A stretch of DNA of 64,000 nucleotides, taken from contig NC_092574.1 in the NCBI RefSeq assembly GCF_037975245.1, positions 13,169,213 to 13,233,212 of the forward strand, given 5' to 3'. The notes beneath the pieces are model-generated. The model had not been told where the DNA came from, searched no databases, and saw only the letters and a program-made list of their open reading frames with translations. This DNA comes from Apostichopus japonicus. Lineage: Eukaryota > Echinodermata > Holothuroidea > Aspidochirotida > Stichopodidae. The translations under genes were made by a program, and so were the position numbers. Below, in pieces: positions 36,900 to 51,200 of the stretch (position 1 is its first letter; each line of letters starts with the position of its first letter).

Positions 36900-37623
36900 C
36901 AGGGACGTAGCCAGGGGGAGCAATGGGAGCGATCGCCCCCCCCCCCTTTCCTTGAGTACCCCGAAAAATAACATTTAACTAAAAGCAGGAAATATCATTA
37001 AAGCCCTCTTTGCAGGTTCAAGGAAGCTATGGGACCCTTTTCAATCTTACCACTGAAAGTTCGTCTGCTACGTACGGAATAGGGACATATAGGAAGGGGA
37101 AAAGGACGTGTCCTCGAATCTGAAAATTTTGACTTTTATCTCAAAATGTTGACTTTATATCAAAGTTTTGACTTTTAAAGTATAAATTTTGACTTTTTTT
37201 CTTTTTCACCTATTAATTAAGTCAACATTTTGAGATAAAAAGTCAAACTATTGAGAAGTCAAAATTCTGACCTTTTCTGACATTAAAAGCCTTTGAAGAC
37301 TGAAAGTAAAATTATGAATTTTGTTTTTGGTCCTATTAAGTGAATATTCTTATTTTTGTTTTTACCTTTTTAGTGAAAGATTTTAGATAAAAGGTCAAAA
37401 TTTTGATATATGGGAATACTTTTTTCAATGTCCCTATTTAATTATTAAGCCACCGTAGCTACGTAATGTAATACTCTCATTATTGTTTATTTCCTGCAAC
37501 GTGGGAGACATTTTAGGCAAAAACATTCTTTGTACATTATGGCGCTCCGTTAACTATAATAATGTTTCCTTTTAAATTCTGCCCCCCCCCCCCCCCACTT
37601 TCTAATTTCTGGCTACGTGACTG
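36900..37623. mobile_element. 724-bp hAT-like element between the two main genes
   Basis: Ends CAGGGACGTAGCCAG and CTGGCTACGTGACTG are flanked by the 8-bp duplication CATTCATG (36892-36899, 37624-37631). It carries GGAAATATCATTAAAGCCCT, the inverse of the 33153 element. An AT-rich middle (about 37110-37400) repeats TTTTGACTTTT and its complement, perhaps a further insertion. Confidence 0.87.
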
Positions 37624-37631
37624 CATTCATG

Positions 37632-39239
37632 TATAACTGAATATATAACCACGCGCAGTAAACATAGGCTGTACGAACATTTCGAATACATGAGTGATAT
37701 ATATTGCTAATCATACGGAACAATTATATATAGTAGCATTGTTGCAGTATTTATATTAGTCTGACTCACCCAGTTTGCACATCAGGAAATTGCTTGCTGC
37801 TGCCAATTTTTCATTCTAGTATCAACAGAGACATCTGAATTTGGCAACCAATAATAAGATCAGCGCAATTTCGTGACATCCAACTGTTATATGATCGGGA
37901 GCACGTTATAAGCATAAGGATCTTGTATATAACTTAAATAATCAAAAGTACTCGAAAAGTTCTCGTAATAGACATACTTTTACTCGGTACTCGGATTTTT
38001 AATTGATGATTTCGGACACTGCGTGACACTTAACCTCAATTACACGTAAGTATTTGGCACTCGGATAGACTAATACTGGACTTACAACACTTCTGGTAGT
38101 CCACCCCTGGTCTAAGCAGGGAGTTGTTCCATAACAACCCCCCTGGTCTTAGTCAGTCCTGAGCACTCGAGGCCGTACTTGCTACTCCGTGCAGACTGCT
38201 GCCCTCACATCGCTGTTTCACCATCATAATGTTGGATGTTGGTACCTCTCCATTCTAGAATGCGTGGCTATGGACCTGGTTCTGGGAAAGGTGGAAAAGG
38301 GAGGCGGAGGGAAGGAGGGATGGTCCGAACAATTTCAACTGAAATGTCAGCTCATATTGAATTCAAGTTGATTGACAATAGTGAAATTTTACAATCCTGT
38401 TGACCTGCAGGTAATAGTGTTTGTTGATTACGTGCGGTTGGAGCTGGAGTATGTGTCAGCGGTAATTGGACATGGATATAGGTTACTGGCGCTGCCTGCA
38501 CACATTAATTAAAAAAAAATCACCACTGTGTGGTTAACATGTGTTGAGCGCCGCTGTGGTAGATGGATAGGCCCACATGTCAGGGAAAATAAATGAGAGA
38601 AATGTTTGAATGCAAATGCACATGATACTCCAGTTAGCTGTAACAAGTACCTCCTTCTAACCCCCTTCCCCGTACCAATGTTTTCAGTAAGCAAATAAGT
38701 TCAGTAGCGTATGGTAAGAGGCAATCAAAATGAGGGACGGAAAATGTTTTCATTATCGCATTTGTTGACTTGTTTACGCATCCACTAGCAAATCTCTCCG
38801 CTTCCCACTATGATCGGCGACTGACACTCCAGCATGCATTGGTATGAAAACCTTTGTACATGGTTGGCCTGTCGCTCTTTTACTTATTTTTGGAGAAGTC
38901 ATTGAGATCCCTCGTTAGGCTAGCTTTACTAACACTTTCGACCAATCACAACGCAGATTTCTGTTACGTAATAGACTTTCACGATAGCATGGCAACAGTA
39001 TGCTAAGAAGTGATCTTGATACATCACAGCTTACGCGCTAGATATCCGATGTTATGCATTTCGTATATATGCATAGTAACACTTTTCCCTAATCACATTG
39101 GCCATGTGTACGTGAAGAGCGCAATCATTTCTTGCTAATGGGACCAAGCACCCAATGATCAGATTTTGGATTCTGAGGTAAAGTTCCTCGTGATTGAATT
39201 AGAAAGCGATCTGCAACTTACCGAGAGACAGAATCTATA
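37632..39239. other. Upstream region of the sAC gene
   Basis: A CCAAT box (CGACCAATCACAACG, about 38939) lies about 310 nt before the start codon. No TATA box is evident. Otherwise nothing was recognised. Confidence 0.35.
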
Positions 39240-39251
39240 TAGCTGACAAAG

Positions 39252-39276
39252 ATGTCGCAAAAGAGAAAAGTAAAAG
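39252..39276 (+). CDS. ADCY10: sAC exon 1 (start codon, MSQKRKVK)
   Basis: ATG at 39252 opens a 25-nt coding part ending AAAG|GTAACC. TAG at 39240-39242 is in frame upstream, so no longer start is possible in this exon. The residues are basic. Exons 1 and 2 agree in phase (1), but a start so short and so far from exon 2 is less certain than the rest; an ATG early in exon 2 would also serve. Confidence 0.65.
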
Positions 39277-42200
39277 GTAACCAAGGCTAGATACACAAAC
39301 TGAAGATCTTGCCAAAGGGCCTAACGTTAGGCCGAGGCTAGCGGTCGTTAAGTGAAACCTAGTTCTGAAGAGTGCCACTTAGGCTTACCTAAACCAACGA
39401 CTTAAAAACTAAAAGAATATCCACAAATTGCTGCATGTTCAGCAAAACTTGAAAATTGGATTAGCCAATAGCCTTTAACCTTGCGTAGTTTCCTGTAACC
39501 TGTTGGATAGGCCGAGGCCTAAGTTAGCTCTTACTAGGACTAGGCTAGCTAAATTACGTTTTTGTAAACTACAGTACAGTGGTACTGCTGACAGTGCTGG
39601 TAGCCTAGCAACATTATTTAGGTCGTAGCATGGTTAGGTGAATCATTTGTGGCTCACTTAACTTTAAGACGAAGTTGGAGTAGCAAATTTTTACAGTACT
39701 CGTTTTCAAATTAATTTATCAATACTTTAGATAGGCCAAGCCTATCCAGCTTTGGCAATGTATTGCTGTTAGCAACATGCTAATCTACACTATACATTAT
39801 AGACAAATGAATTTCAAATACCATCATTTGTTCTAATCTAGATATAGCAAATGCAATAAGAAAAGGTACATTGTTAGAAAGAATACTGTAGGATTATTTC
39901 TTCTAGGCCTATATATTTTTTTTATTGCTGATATTTGTTTCCTATGCATTTAATCTATATGGTCACTAGGCCTAGCTAGTAGTAGTTATAATAGGCTTAA
40001 GTCAGTTAGTTTCCCTTTAAGTTTGACACTACTACTTGGAAGTTAAAGGCAGTCTGTGACAACATATTTCATTCCTACATATCATCAAACCCTTACATGT
40101 AATGTCCTAAACTGTGTAAGTGCTACCTGTGCTTACCTGTATAATGCAGTGCAAAATTGTAAGGTTTTTTTTCTGGTTGTCCTGTAGACAACCAGGTCAT
40201 TTTTTTTTCAAGCAGCAAATTGATAGTCCCAAAAATGTAGCAATATAACAAAAGAATGACCAATATGTACAATGTAGGGGAGATGAATAAGTTTGATGAA
40301 TGGAGCTCCAGGTTTTGGGTCAGTAAGACTCCCATTCTGATGGATAATGTATAAGCCAACCACTATTTTACTTTTATTTCAGTATCGCCAAAGTGATAAA
40401 GGATGATACCAAGTTATCATTTACTTAGCTTTGACAGGATATTAATTAAATTGCAACCTGAATTTGATGTAAGCAAGTTGCCCACTGGACAACCTCCAAA
40501 GGTGATTTAGATTGTCCGAACAGAAATTTTGTTGTCTTGGATGACCAGACAACCATTTTAAATTTGCCCTGTAATGTTTGGGAAGGGTGTCGGTGCAAGT
40601 AGATGGTTGAAATTGATATGTTGGTACCTGGGGTGACCTTTGCTCACTAATTATGTTACTGCCAATCTAAATTAATTAAACTAAGATATTACATAATTAA
40701 AATTTAGAATTAATAAAATATATTCAAGCAGTAGAGAAAGTAGTGTATTATGGTTTGTTTAGGTTTGATGGCCAAGGAGTTAATGGCACATGTTCCAGAT
40801 CTGGTCTTGCATGCATCAAAGAAGGTAAAGCATCTACCAATGGTACAACATCTTGAAGGAGTACTTATGTTTCTGGACATATCAGGTATTTACTCGTTGA
40901 ATGATATTGAAAACTCAATCTTCCAATTACACTTTTAAAAGTTGAATTTTGAATGAATTTGTAACTTTTGATCATTTGACCAAGTCATGTTATATTTTAT
41001 TACCATTTGAAAGATTTGAAGTTTTGGATTTTATCAGCCTTGTTATGTGTGATGTAAACATATATTACCTGCTATAAGAAAATGTCTTGTCAGTTACCTG
41101 AGATGCATAGTCTTAGTTGAGGTTCTTTGGTTATTTTGACCTTTTTTAATATCTATATTTTGAAGGTTTTACTGCATTGTGTGAGGAATTTAATAGGAGA
41201 AATCTGGGAGTAGATGCATTCACCAAAACGCTGAATGACTATCTAGGCCATATAGAGGATGCCGTCTTAAAGCTTGATGGAGATATAGTTGAATTTGCAG
41301 GTGAGTTTGTATTATATGATACTAGACATACTAGATACTAGTCAATATTGTCAATGGATATATGGTTTGTTGTTCCCCGTTACTAGGTTTCACTTTAAGT
41401 GATAGAAAGCAAAAGTTGTTTTAAAAATTTGATCTATTTTCTAGTTAAGTTTTCTGTTTTAGGAATCCATACAAAGTAATGATAACATGAATTTATCATG
41501 AGTATTAGATGTTTACTGAAATGATTTGATATTCACTTATTATCAGAACTTTGATGTTTTGCAAGGAAAATGCTCCAATATGTCAAGTATATAATAAGTA
41601 TTCAAGATTCCTCACTGATGTAATATCCCCAAATGCATATGCATATATAGTATGCATATTACAAATTTAAGTGTGATGGGTAGACAAAATGTTGTCTCTG
41701 CATAGAATCTAGCCAGGCCTGAAATATCAGGTCCTTTTATAGCTGTTACACAGTTTACCTACACTTTTTGTGTATGTGAAAAATAAACATTTTGTCAACA
41801 ATTTTGTTTTTGTCATTTTAAGTTGAAATTTAGTAGTTGTAATTAGTATATGATCACTTTCTTTTCTCAAATCTGTCATTCCTTGTAAAATTTCTGGTCA
41901 TAGTTTACTAGTCCCAAATTAATTCCATCTCTTTGCTCAAAACAGGAGATGCAGTCCTAGTGGTCTGGCAGGCAACAGAGGAGGTGGCCAAGGAGGCAAT
42001 CGTGAAAGCAGTCAAATGTGCTAGACAGATTCAAAAGCAATGTCACAATTGGAAGACAGATATAGGAGTCTTACTTGGGGTCAAAGTTGGTAGGTTACAA
42101 AGTCTGAGCAGAAATTATAGCAGATGCTACATAGGCTGCTATGGCATGCAGATTTGATTTCATGTATTTCATTATTTTTCCAAGAATAAAATGTAAATTA

Positions 42201-45200
42201 CATTCAGGTTTGATTTCAGGCCAGAAGGATGAGTTTAAGAAGCTAATGAAAATAATTACAATATAAAACAGCAGGAACACATTCTGTATTGTGATGACAG
42301 AAATACTGCAAAACTAGAGAGAATTAAACAATTTTTTTCACATATTACAATCTGATACTATATATATTATAAAATTTTGTAGGGTTGCTAAAACTTTAAG
42401 AAATGCACATTAGTTTTTTTTCTTTCTCTTAAAGAGATGACTGAAGCAAACGGAAAGATATCAATGTTATGTTGTTACATTAAAATATGATGAATCATGA
42501 GCAAATGTTGCTGTATTATTGGAGAGATGTTAATCTTACTGTTGTTATTCCAGGGAAGCTTCTGAAGAAGTTACAGTTCCTGTGCACAAAACTTGGTATG
42601 GAAGGAAAAAGGCCCTTGTTCAGCAATTTGCCCATATTGCATAGAAGTTTGCAATGCAATACCAGATAAATAATTCCCTGACAATCAATTTCAAATTTGT
42701 TTTGCTTTATCTTTCACTACAGCTCTTGCCTATGGCCCAATCTCTGTCAGCTTTGTTGGGAATAATGCACTGCAGCATTTCTCGACAAGTGGACAGGCTG
42801 TGGCTGACGCCAACAACACAGAAAAGCTCTGTGAGAAAGGCTCCATTGTTCTTCACTCTGAAGCATGGAAGTTATGTCCAGAGAAGAAAGGGATATTTGC
42901 TGAAAAGTTGAACGATGACCACTATAAGGTATAGCTATATTCATATGATGGCTAAAAATTGCAACCAGTTTTCAAAATGTCCATTCCTCAAAGGAGGTTT
43001 TGGCCAGTCAAATTATTCAGGAGCACAGAGGAGTGATAAATTAGAGAAAGGAGGAAGCTGTGGGGGTAGTAGTAGTAGTAAAATGCTTCTTGAGGTTTGT
43101 TGTTAAATTGACTATACAGTACCAAGGATGCTAGATCTGCTAAATGGTCACAAGTTTTAAAACATAGAACACACAGATACACATCTTTTGACAGTTTTGG
43201 AGTCTCTTATGGTATTCATAACTTTTTATTAAAACTGAGCAAAGTGATCAATATTTGACTAATATCTTATGAAGCATATGTATATACAGCATATTTGGGT
43301 GCAATGCGGAGAGTTTTTACTAGGTTATTTTCATAATGCAGATGCTGCCCACTGAATTTTCTTCTTAATATAGATTGCCTTTGTAATTTATCACATTAAT
43401 TGAAGCTACTAGTGCATATTATGGCATATAGATATACTCACTGGTCATTTCACTGTTATATATGTCTATTGTAGATCATGGCTTTGAAGAAGACCTGGGC
43501 AGAAAAAGAATTGTCGAAAGGTAAGAAATCTTGGAATTGAACAGAATCCTTCTAGGAAGATCATCAATCATCAACATTTTTACCTCATGGTTGCAAACAA
43601 AGAGAAATCATTCAATTAATTATGATTGTTTTGTTGTTGTTGTTGTAGTAATAGGAGCCTTTCGTGAGGAATACATACATACATATATAGTAGCTATACA
43701 TACATATATTTGAACACACATTTTAATATTCTGATTGCTGAGGAGGGTTTTCCACCATTGCTGGTACATGGTTTTGAGAGTAAAAAGACCATGTTTTGTT
43801 CTTTTACAGATTCCAAAGCGTCAAAGAAGAAAAAGCCTTCAAGAAAGTCTAAGGTGAGCCAGTGTACATAAACGAGTGCTTTCGTATGTGTCTTATGGTT
43901 TTTCCTAAGGCATATACAGTGATTAACTATATGTTTACTTTTCCAATTCCAATTTTACATTTTACACTAGCCTTCAATGTAAGGCAGACAAATTCAATGT
44001 TATGACACGATGTTTTAATCACTAATTTTATCCGTTGCAGACTCTAGACAGAGAACCTCCAGTTCGAAAGTTTTCGGTAAAAGCAGCTCAGAAAACCAAC
44101 ATGAGACCATACATAGCCACACCAGTCCTGAGGAAGGTAAATAATAACATTGATGTATAAATGGAATTTTATTACTTTATAGCAGTTAATAAAAAGTATG
44201 GAGAAATTGGTAGAATATTTTTAACCTTTTTGCTCACTCACATATATGATCACAATTACCATCTGAAAAGTAAATGTTTTGACTGTGTTTAGTTCTACAG
44301 ATTTCAGTTGAAAGAAAATATATCTAGCAACTTGTAAAATCTTTTACAACAATCGTCATCGCATTTTAAAATGGTCAAAATGCTATACAAGTCCAAAGAC
44401 GCTAAGCATTTTGGTGACATAGTATTTTATAGGAGACAAAAATTCAAAACCTTCAAAACTGCTACACAGTCTTTAAATGCTAGATTATTACCTGAGTGTT
44501 TATGCACATATTTTATCATCAAATTAACATTATTACATGAATGCTAGTTAGCTGACATGTACAGAGATGATAAGTTTAATGTTGCAGTATGTCAATCAAC
44601 TTTTCAATGACTTAATCAAATTTCTCTCAATGCCTAATTCATGTAAATAAGTTGAATAATTTTTTTTATTTTCTTTTGATATAGGTGGACGAGAACCAAC
44701 CGTTGGAGTATCTCTGTGAGATGAGAGAGGTGTCGATCCTTTTCATAAGCCTTCAGATGGAGTCAGGATATGAACATCTTCACAGCTTGCAGAACGTTTA
44801 TGATCAAATCCAGAGCTCTGTTTTACAATTTCAAGGTAAGTTAGAAATGGTTTATGACGGAATTAATTAATTAATTGTTGCATATATACGTAATCAACTG
44901 ATTTTGTTTTATGGATCAAGGAAGAGAGTTTTTCTGAATGAAACTGGTAAAATTTTGAATGTTTGAATTGGAGAAGATAGTTCACATTTTTAAAGTGAAA
45001 TTAGAAGACATAAAGTGAACTTGGAGAATTGTTCTAAAGATTTAGGATTGTCGCATGCATGAGTAACTTTTACCGAGCGATTAAAGTTGTCAAGTTTAAT
45101 CATTGCATAAAATATTTATAACTTGTAATCATAATTCGTCAGATACTTTGATGGTTAGAAAGTTGTCAAATAGACTCAGGACCCTTACTTTTTTGTGCCA

Positions 45201-48200
45201 GGGTATTCCACATTGTCAGCAAGGTGTAATTACATGTGATGTGGCTCTGACAGCCACCAATCATGGATTTGGTAAGGGGGGAGGTTGGTGAGGGGGGGGT
45301 GGCAGAATTGAAACAAATTCAGAATTAGGGAACTGTCTATAAAACTTGAACTCAATTGATATGAGATTTGAAATTCAAGAAACAAGAGATTTGTTTTGGT
45401 ATTTCAACAGGTCTCATCAACAAGATATTGGAATTCGACAAGGTATTGTGTCTAATCAATTAATAATATTTTTTAATTTGCTATTTTAACAAGATGTTTG
45501 ATACTCTATTACTTCAGAATATAATTTTCATCCACTTCTCTTAAAATTTAATTTTCACTAGCCATTTCCATTAAATATAAATATTGCATTTTATGTGAAA
45601 GTAAATCAACGTTGTCACAAAATTGCTAAGAAAAATGCAAGTAAAGTTAGCCTCATGGAGGCAATACTTCAGTCACCATTTGTGGCCATTGCAAGATAAA
45701 CAAATCTCTTACATTCTAAGTTTAATCTATGATATTCCCATATATCTCTGGAAAAATCAATATGCCGTATTTTATGCAAGTTTGGAAACATTTGAAAATT
45801 TAAGACTTTGGGTATTACACAAGAAATTACCAACACTGACTACATCCTTGTAAATGTTCAACTTTTAACAAATAACCATTTGTGTCATCCAAAATTAAAC
45901 TTTTAGCATTAATTTAATTTGTCTTTCTAAGTCTGTGAGAAGAAGAAACTTAAAGGATACAAGTAGATCAATAGTTAATTTGAAAATATGTACTTAATTT
46001 TAGTAATGGAATTGCAATCGTTGCTGTACATTTTGGTCTATTGATGATGTCCATCTGTAACCTGTTGATTGATTATTTCTCTCTTCAAACAATGAGTAAT
46101 TTATGACCAAAGCTGAGAGGCAAACAATGAGTTGAAACCATATCTCTGTTGCATGGTCATAAACTGTTAAAGCTGCCATAAATCTATAGTAAATTTCTGG
46201 AGTAGGTCAGGTTAAGCAAGCAATACTTGAAATATTTTAGCAAACATTTACCAAATCAGAAGAGTATCTGAGTAAACCCTCAAAACAGCTATAATTAGAA
46301 GTGGGTTTAGACTTTCTTGCATATTTTGGGGGTAGTGTTACCTTCTCTCTCCTTAAAGTTTAAATTGCTTTAACATTCATTTACAGTTGTATCCTTTTTC
46401 ACACTTAGTTTTCACTTAGTTATGCCACTACTGACTACTAGCTGTTTCAATTAAAATGTACATGAAAACAATTATAGCAAGCATTCCATCCTAACAAACA
46501 ACAACACCTGGATTATGTGGACATATTTGATCTGACTCCCAGATATCTTCATCCTGGATAATAATAATAATAATAAATAAACTTATAAAGCGCTAAAATC
46601 TACAATGTATTCAATAGCGCTGTACAACCCTAACGGAATGCCAACTTGAAAAAATGAGTCTTCAAGCAAGACTTGAACTGACTGAGAGTGGGAGAACTCC
46701 GCACAGATATGGGCAGACCATTCCAGAGCTTGGGCCCGGCTGATGGAAAGGCACGGTCGCCATAGGTTTTCAGTTTAGTCCTGGGAACAGTGAGAGTGAG
46801 TGTATTGCTAGAACGCAAGGTATAACAAGTATTGACCTGGAAGGACTGATCGTCTGACAAATAGGCGGGTGTCATTCCATGAATGCACTTATACACCAGG
46901 AGCAGTACTTTGAACTTAATTCTGGATTATCTGGATATCCAATATTTGATATCCAACCATTCATTATCACATAATAACTGCTCAGGCAGTTTCAGTTTTT
47001 TTTCACAGCACAAAAAGGTATCTATGAAGTGTAAAAGTACATACCAATGTGTATTTTCAGTAGTTTATTTCTATAATGAAGCATGCTATACTGTTTGCAA
47101 TTTACGATAGGAATGACAATGTACACTATAGAACTTAAGAAATTGATTTGCCCAGACTTTTTACCCATATTTTGGGTTCTGGCTTTTGTCCACATAATCC
47201 AGACTATTTTCTTTTCTTACAAATGTGTCCTGAGTTGTTATTGTTGCTGAAGTATCTAAATGCTGGATTAAACTGCTGTACAATAGTGAGAGATTATTTC
47301 ATCTTAGTGTCATTTCTTATCTGGTTGTAAATATCTCTGAACTTCATGCCACCTTAACAGAAAAAAAAAACACAGTGGTATGTTAAGTGAAAATTCTCAT
47401 TCAGTACTGTAACTATCAATCATTTATATAAAGCATTTCTAGTTTGGACATCCCTGAAAAATTAGAGGATGAATTAAGTGAAAAATAGAACTTTTGGATA
47501 AAACTAAAGAGTTTCTTGCATTAGGAAAATACAATACAATAGACTGACAAAATAGGACTTCTTAATACTAACCCATTAGTTGAGCTGATCATGGCATTTA
47601 AATGTTTCTTTGTTTTTATCTTTAATGAAGGGAACCAGCTTTCTGGTGTTGTTTGGATTACCGGGCTACAAGCATGAAGATGAAGTAAGCCACACCCTGC
47701 AATGTGCATCACAGATCAGAAACAATGTCAATGCACTGGTGGAAGTCAAGTAAGATTGTTGCGAAAATAATTTCTTTCTTCATGAATTCATGCAACAGAT
47801 ATTTGAAGTAATATTACCCCTTCAGATGGACAAGGTGGGGAAAGGGAAGGTGGGGAAAGGGAGGGTGGAGAATGGGGGGGGGGGCTGACAAAGGCTAGTG
47901 TGTTTTAGTTGTCTATGCTCAGTTATATTACAAATTGTTCATTCATTAGGTACACCATTATTTGCAATTTTCTTGATATTCATAATACTGTCAGGATTAT
48001 TTCAGTGATCCTTTTGTTGTGTTGTGTTTTGTTGTGATGCTGTTGTAGTATTTGTTAGCTTTGTGGAGAAGAATTGTGAGCAATTTTAAGTCTGTATATT
48101 GTTTCCTACTTTTATGAATGTGTATGTAAGAGTATTGCATTTGGCAGGTCATTGGTTTTGTTTTATTTTCAGACAAATTTCCATTGGAGTAACAACAGGC

Positions 48201-51200
48201 AAGGTATTCTGCGGTGTTGTTGGCCATCCAGAGAGGCATGAATATACAGGTATATTAATAATGTAGATAGGGAGGGCTTCTTGCATGTTACTTGATGGCC
48301 AGGTAATTTGGTCACTATTTGTTTTAAACTAGGTCAGTTATTATAAATTATCATTTTTAGTAGTGATTTCTTCTTAATGTAAAAAAAAAACATGTAGAAG
48401 TTCCTGATTTGATTTAGCATGTGGTGAATAATTAAAAGTTTTATGGGTGATGAAATTATTTGAACCAAATACAGTCATTTGCTTATGTTGTAAATTCATT
48501 ACTGTAGGATCGTGCCTCAAGTTCAGTTCATTGTATTCATACTTTGGGTAATGCCTTGTAAGGTTTGATAAGACCGTGAAAAGTTGAATTCAAAGCACAA
48601 ACTCATGTTCTGTCAGATCTGAGAGCATTTCTCTCGTGTAACATATGTGGTTTAACTGATGGAGGGCACATTTCCTTCACTTGGATCACTCCTACAGCAA
48701 CGGTTTTCAATTCAGTTTGCAAGTGTGTTTATCTTACAGAGACTAAACATTAGAGCAACGTGAGATATCTTCTAGCTTTTTTTTCTTCACCAAATGAATT
48801 ACTAATCATTGAGTATCTTACTAATTAATGACATTGATTCATAGCTTAAATTCTTCTCTCAGTTATTTATAATGCTATATTGTTTAAATCATGTTATACA
48901 GCAAATGTTAAGGTTGTCACTGAACCTTTTACTTGTGTTTTTCATTATTTACAAGAAAGATAATGAGTTGCATGGTGTTTGGAATTGTGTGTTTAAAACT
49001 TTCCTTTAAATCAATGCCAAAAATTAGCTACTGTATAACTGGTAGCTCACCTATTGTGATTGAGTAATCATGCCACATTTCTAATGGCTCAAAGTTTGTT
49101 GTCAACATTTTTGACAGTTATTGGGCCAAAGGTCAACATGGCAGCGCGATTGATGATGCATTACCCGGGTTTAGTGTCATGTGACACACAGACTAAAAGG
49201 CGGTCCAGATTTGACAGTCAATTCTTTGTCGAGCTGCCTGAAGTTACTCTCAAAGGATTAGAAAATGTTGGCACCATTTATGAATACAAGGAAGTCAGAG
49301 GGTAAGCCTGGAATTTATAGATTCACTTAAAAAGAAATAATTAATATAATAATAAAATTAGATTTGTTATAAGTAGATATGATATCTGCCCAGTCATATT
49401 ATATAATGTTATTCTGGGGGAGGAGGAGGACCATTGGTGGGAGGGGGTACTGGTAACACCCACTTTCCATTATGAATCTCTACACAACAAACTGTTCTGT
49501 GGGAGAAGGGGTAAAGTGGTGGGGAGGCAATCCAAACTTCAGAAAGTGGGGAATGGGGGAACATACTTTCTTTACTTTGCATCATTGATCTGTAAACAAT
49601 AATCAGTTCAGTAAAATGTGTCAAAGTTGTGCAAACAGTGGATACATAGTTTATTACAAACTTGGTTGTTGATAGGTACAGGATTGTGGTGAAGTAAGCA
49701 TTACATGGGGTGTGGGTGATCTGGAGTTGTTTACTTTGTCTCCAGCCTTAGTAGTTTAATATTCTTCATAGAAGGTTTGCATTGTTTTGTGCTTTTAAGC
49801 AGAATTTACTTTGAAATAATTACAAATAATTAGTCAGAAGTGTACTTGAAATTTCTGAGTAAGAGACAGCAGAATTCAAAAGTGAGCCGCATGCAGAATA
49901 GATTATTGAGCTTCAAACACATATCCCCCTTGCCACCTATCCCCCCAAACACACAACAAAATGCACTAACTGAGGTTTGCAAGTATAAAATGCAAATGGT
50001 ACTTTATAACTCATGTAAAGGATGAAAAACATTTTGAATAATGATAGTATCATTTATTTTAATTTCCAGAGGTCAACTTTCCTGCCTTCCAGAGTCAAAG
50101 TATCCTATGCTTGGTAACTAATCTCAACAGTTTTCACTTTATTTAAAGTTTAAGAAAGCAAAGTTGACAATTGCTACAAGAAATTAATATGGATCACAAT
50201 ATGTCTTTTTAGGAAATTCACTGATGTTAATGTATATATCCCTGTAAAGTTTTAATCAAAGAATTGTGTTCTCTCAGAACATTTTAATGACTCTGCCTTA
50301 ATGATGCTTGCACAAAGAATGAATTATGTCTATGCTTCTAAAACTGGGGTCTTAGGACCCCAACTGGGATCAGTGACAAAATTTCATGGCTCTGAAAGGG
50401 GTTTGCAAGGGATACATCAAGAGAACCTAGTAATTTATTTGTAGATTTTCAGAACATTTATAAAGAGATAAGCTTAAACAGTGCTTTGATGAAAGGACAT
50501 TGTTCAGTCTTGAAGTGGTCTAGGTAAAATTATGAAAGGAATGGTACAACTTTCAGACCATTGCAAAACTCCTCCTTCAAACAGTGCTCAAAGCACAGAA
50601 TAATTGATATCTCGGAGGGATAAGTACAGTAAGTTACAGAATTAATACTACTTGTTGAGTTGAAATTAAGGACACATTTGGTTGGGACAAAATGTAGATG
50701 ATGTGTTGAAAGTATCACGTGTGAAACTCTCTAACCATTACCCGACTCATCTCTTTGATAGTTTATGTTTCTGACCTTTGTAGGTTATGTTGAAGATTTC
50801 TTGATGTCTATCAACCTGATTGAAGTCGCCATAGATGTACGACAGAGCTCTAAACCAAGTCCTAAGCTCATTGTTTTAGAAGGTGAACCCGGAGTTGGTA
50901 AATCACGATTTCTGCGAGCAATAATGGATGTAGCTCTGAAAAACTCCATGAGGTACGATAAGCGTTTTGTCTATTTTCAAATGCCAGTTGTCGAATCATT
51001 CTGTGGTGACTTTGCAGGTCACACATATGCCCTTTAATGTTTTCCCTTGTGTTACACTCTTCTCAAGCTGTTGCACTGATGCATAGATATGGGCTACTTG
51101 AGTACTGAGAATAACTAGGCTAGAAAAACCCAAATTCAAACAGCGCCTACCGGCCAGCTTCATGATGAGGATATTTGTGCTGAGAATATTTAAAGCCCGG

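Noticed and set aside
46570-46930. Exon of the sAC gene in antisense
   Set aside because: The minus-strand frame is a LINE reverse-transcriptase tail, not a host exon.
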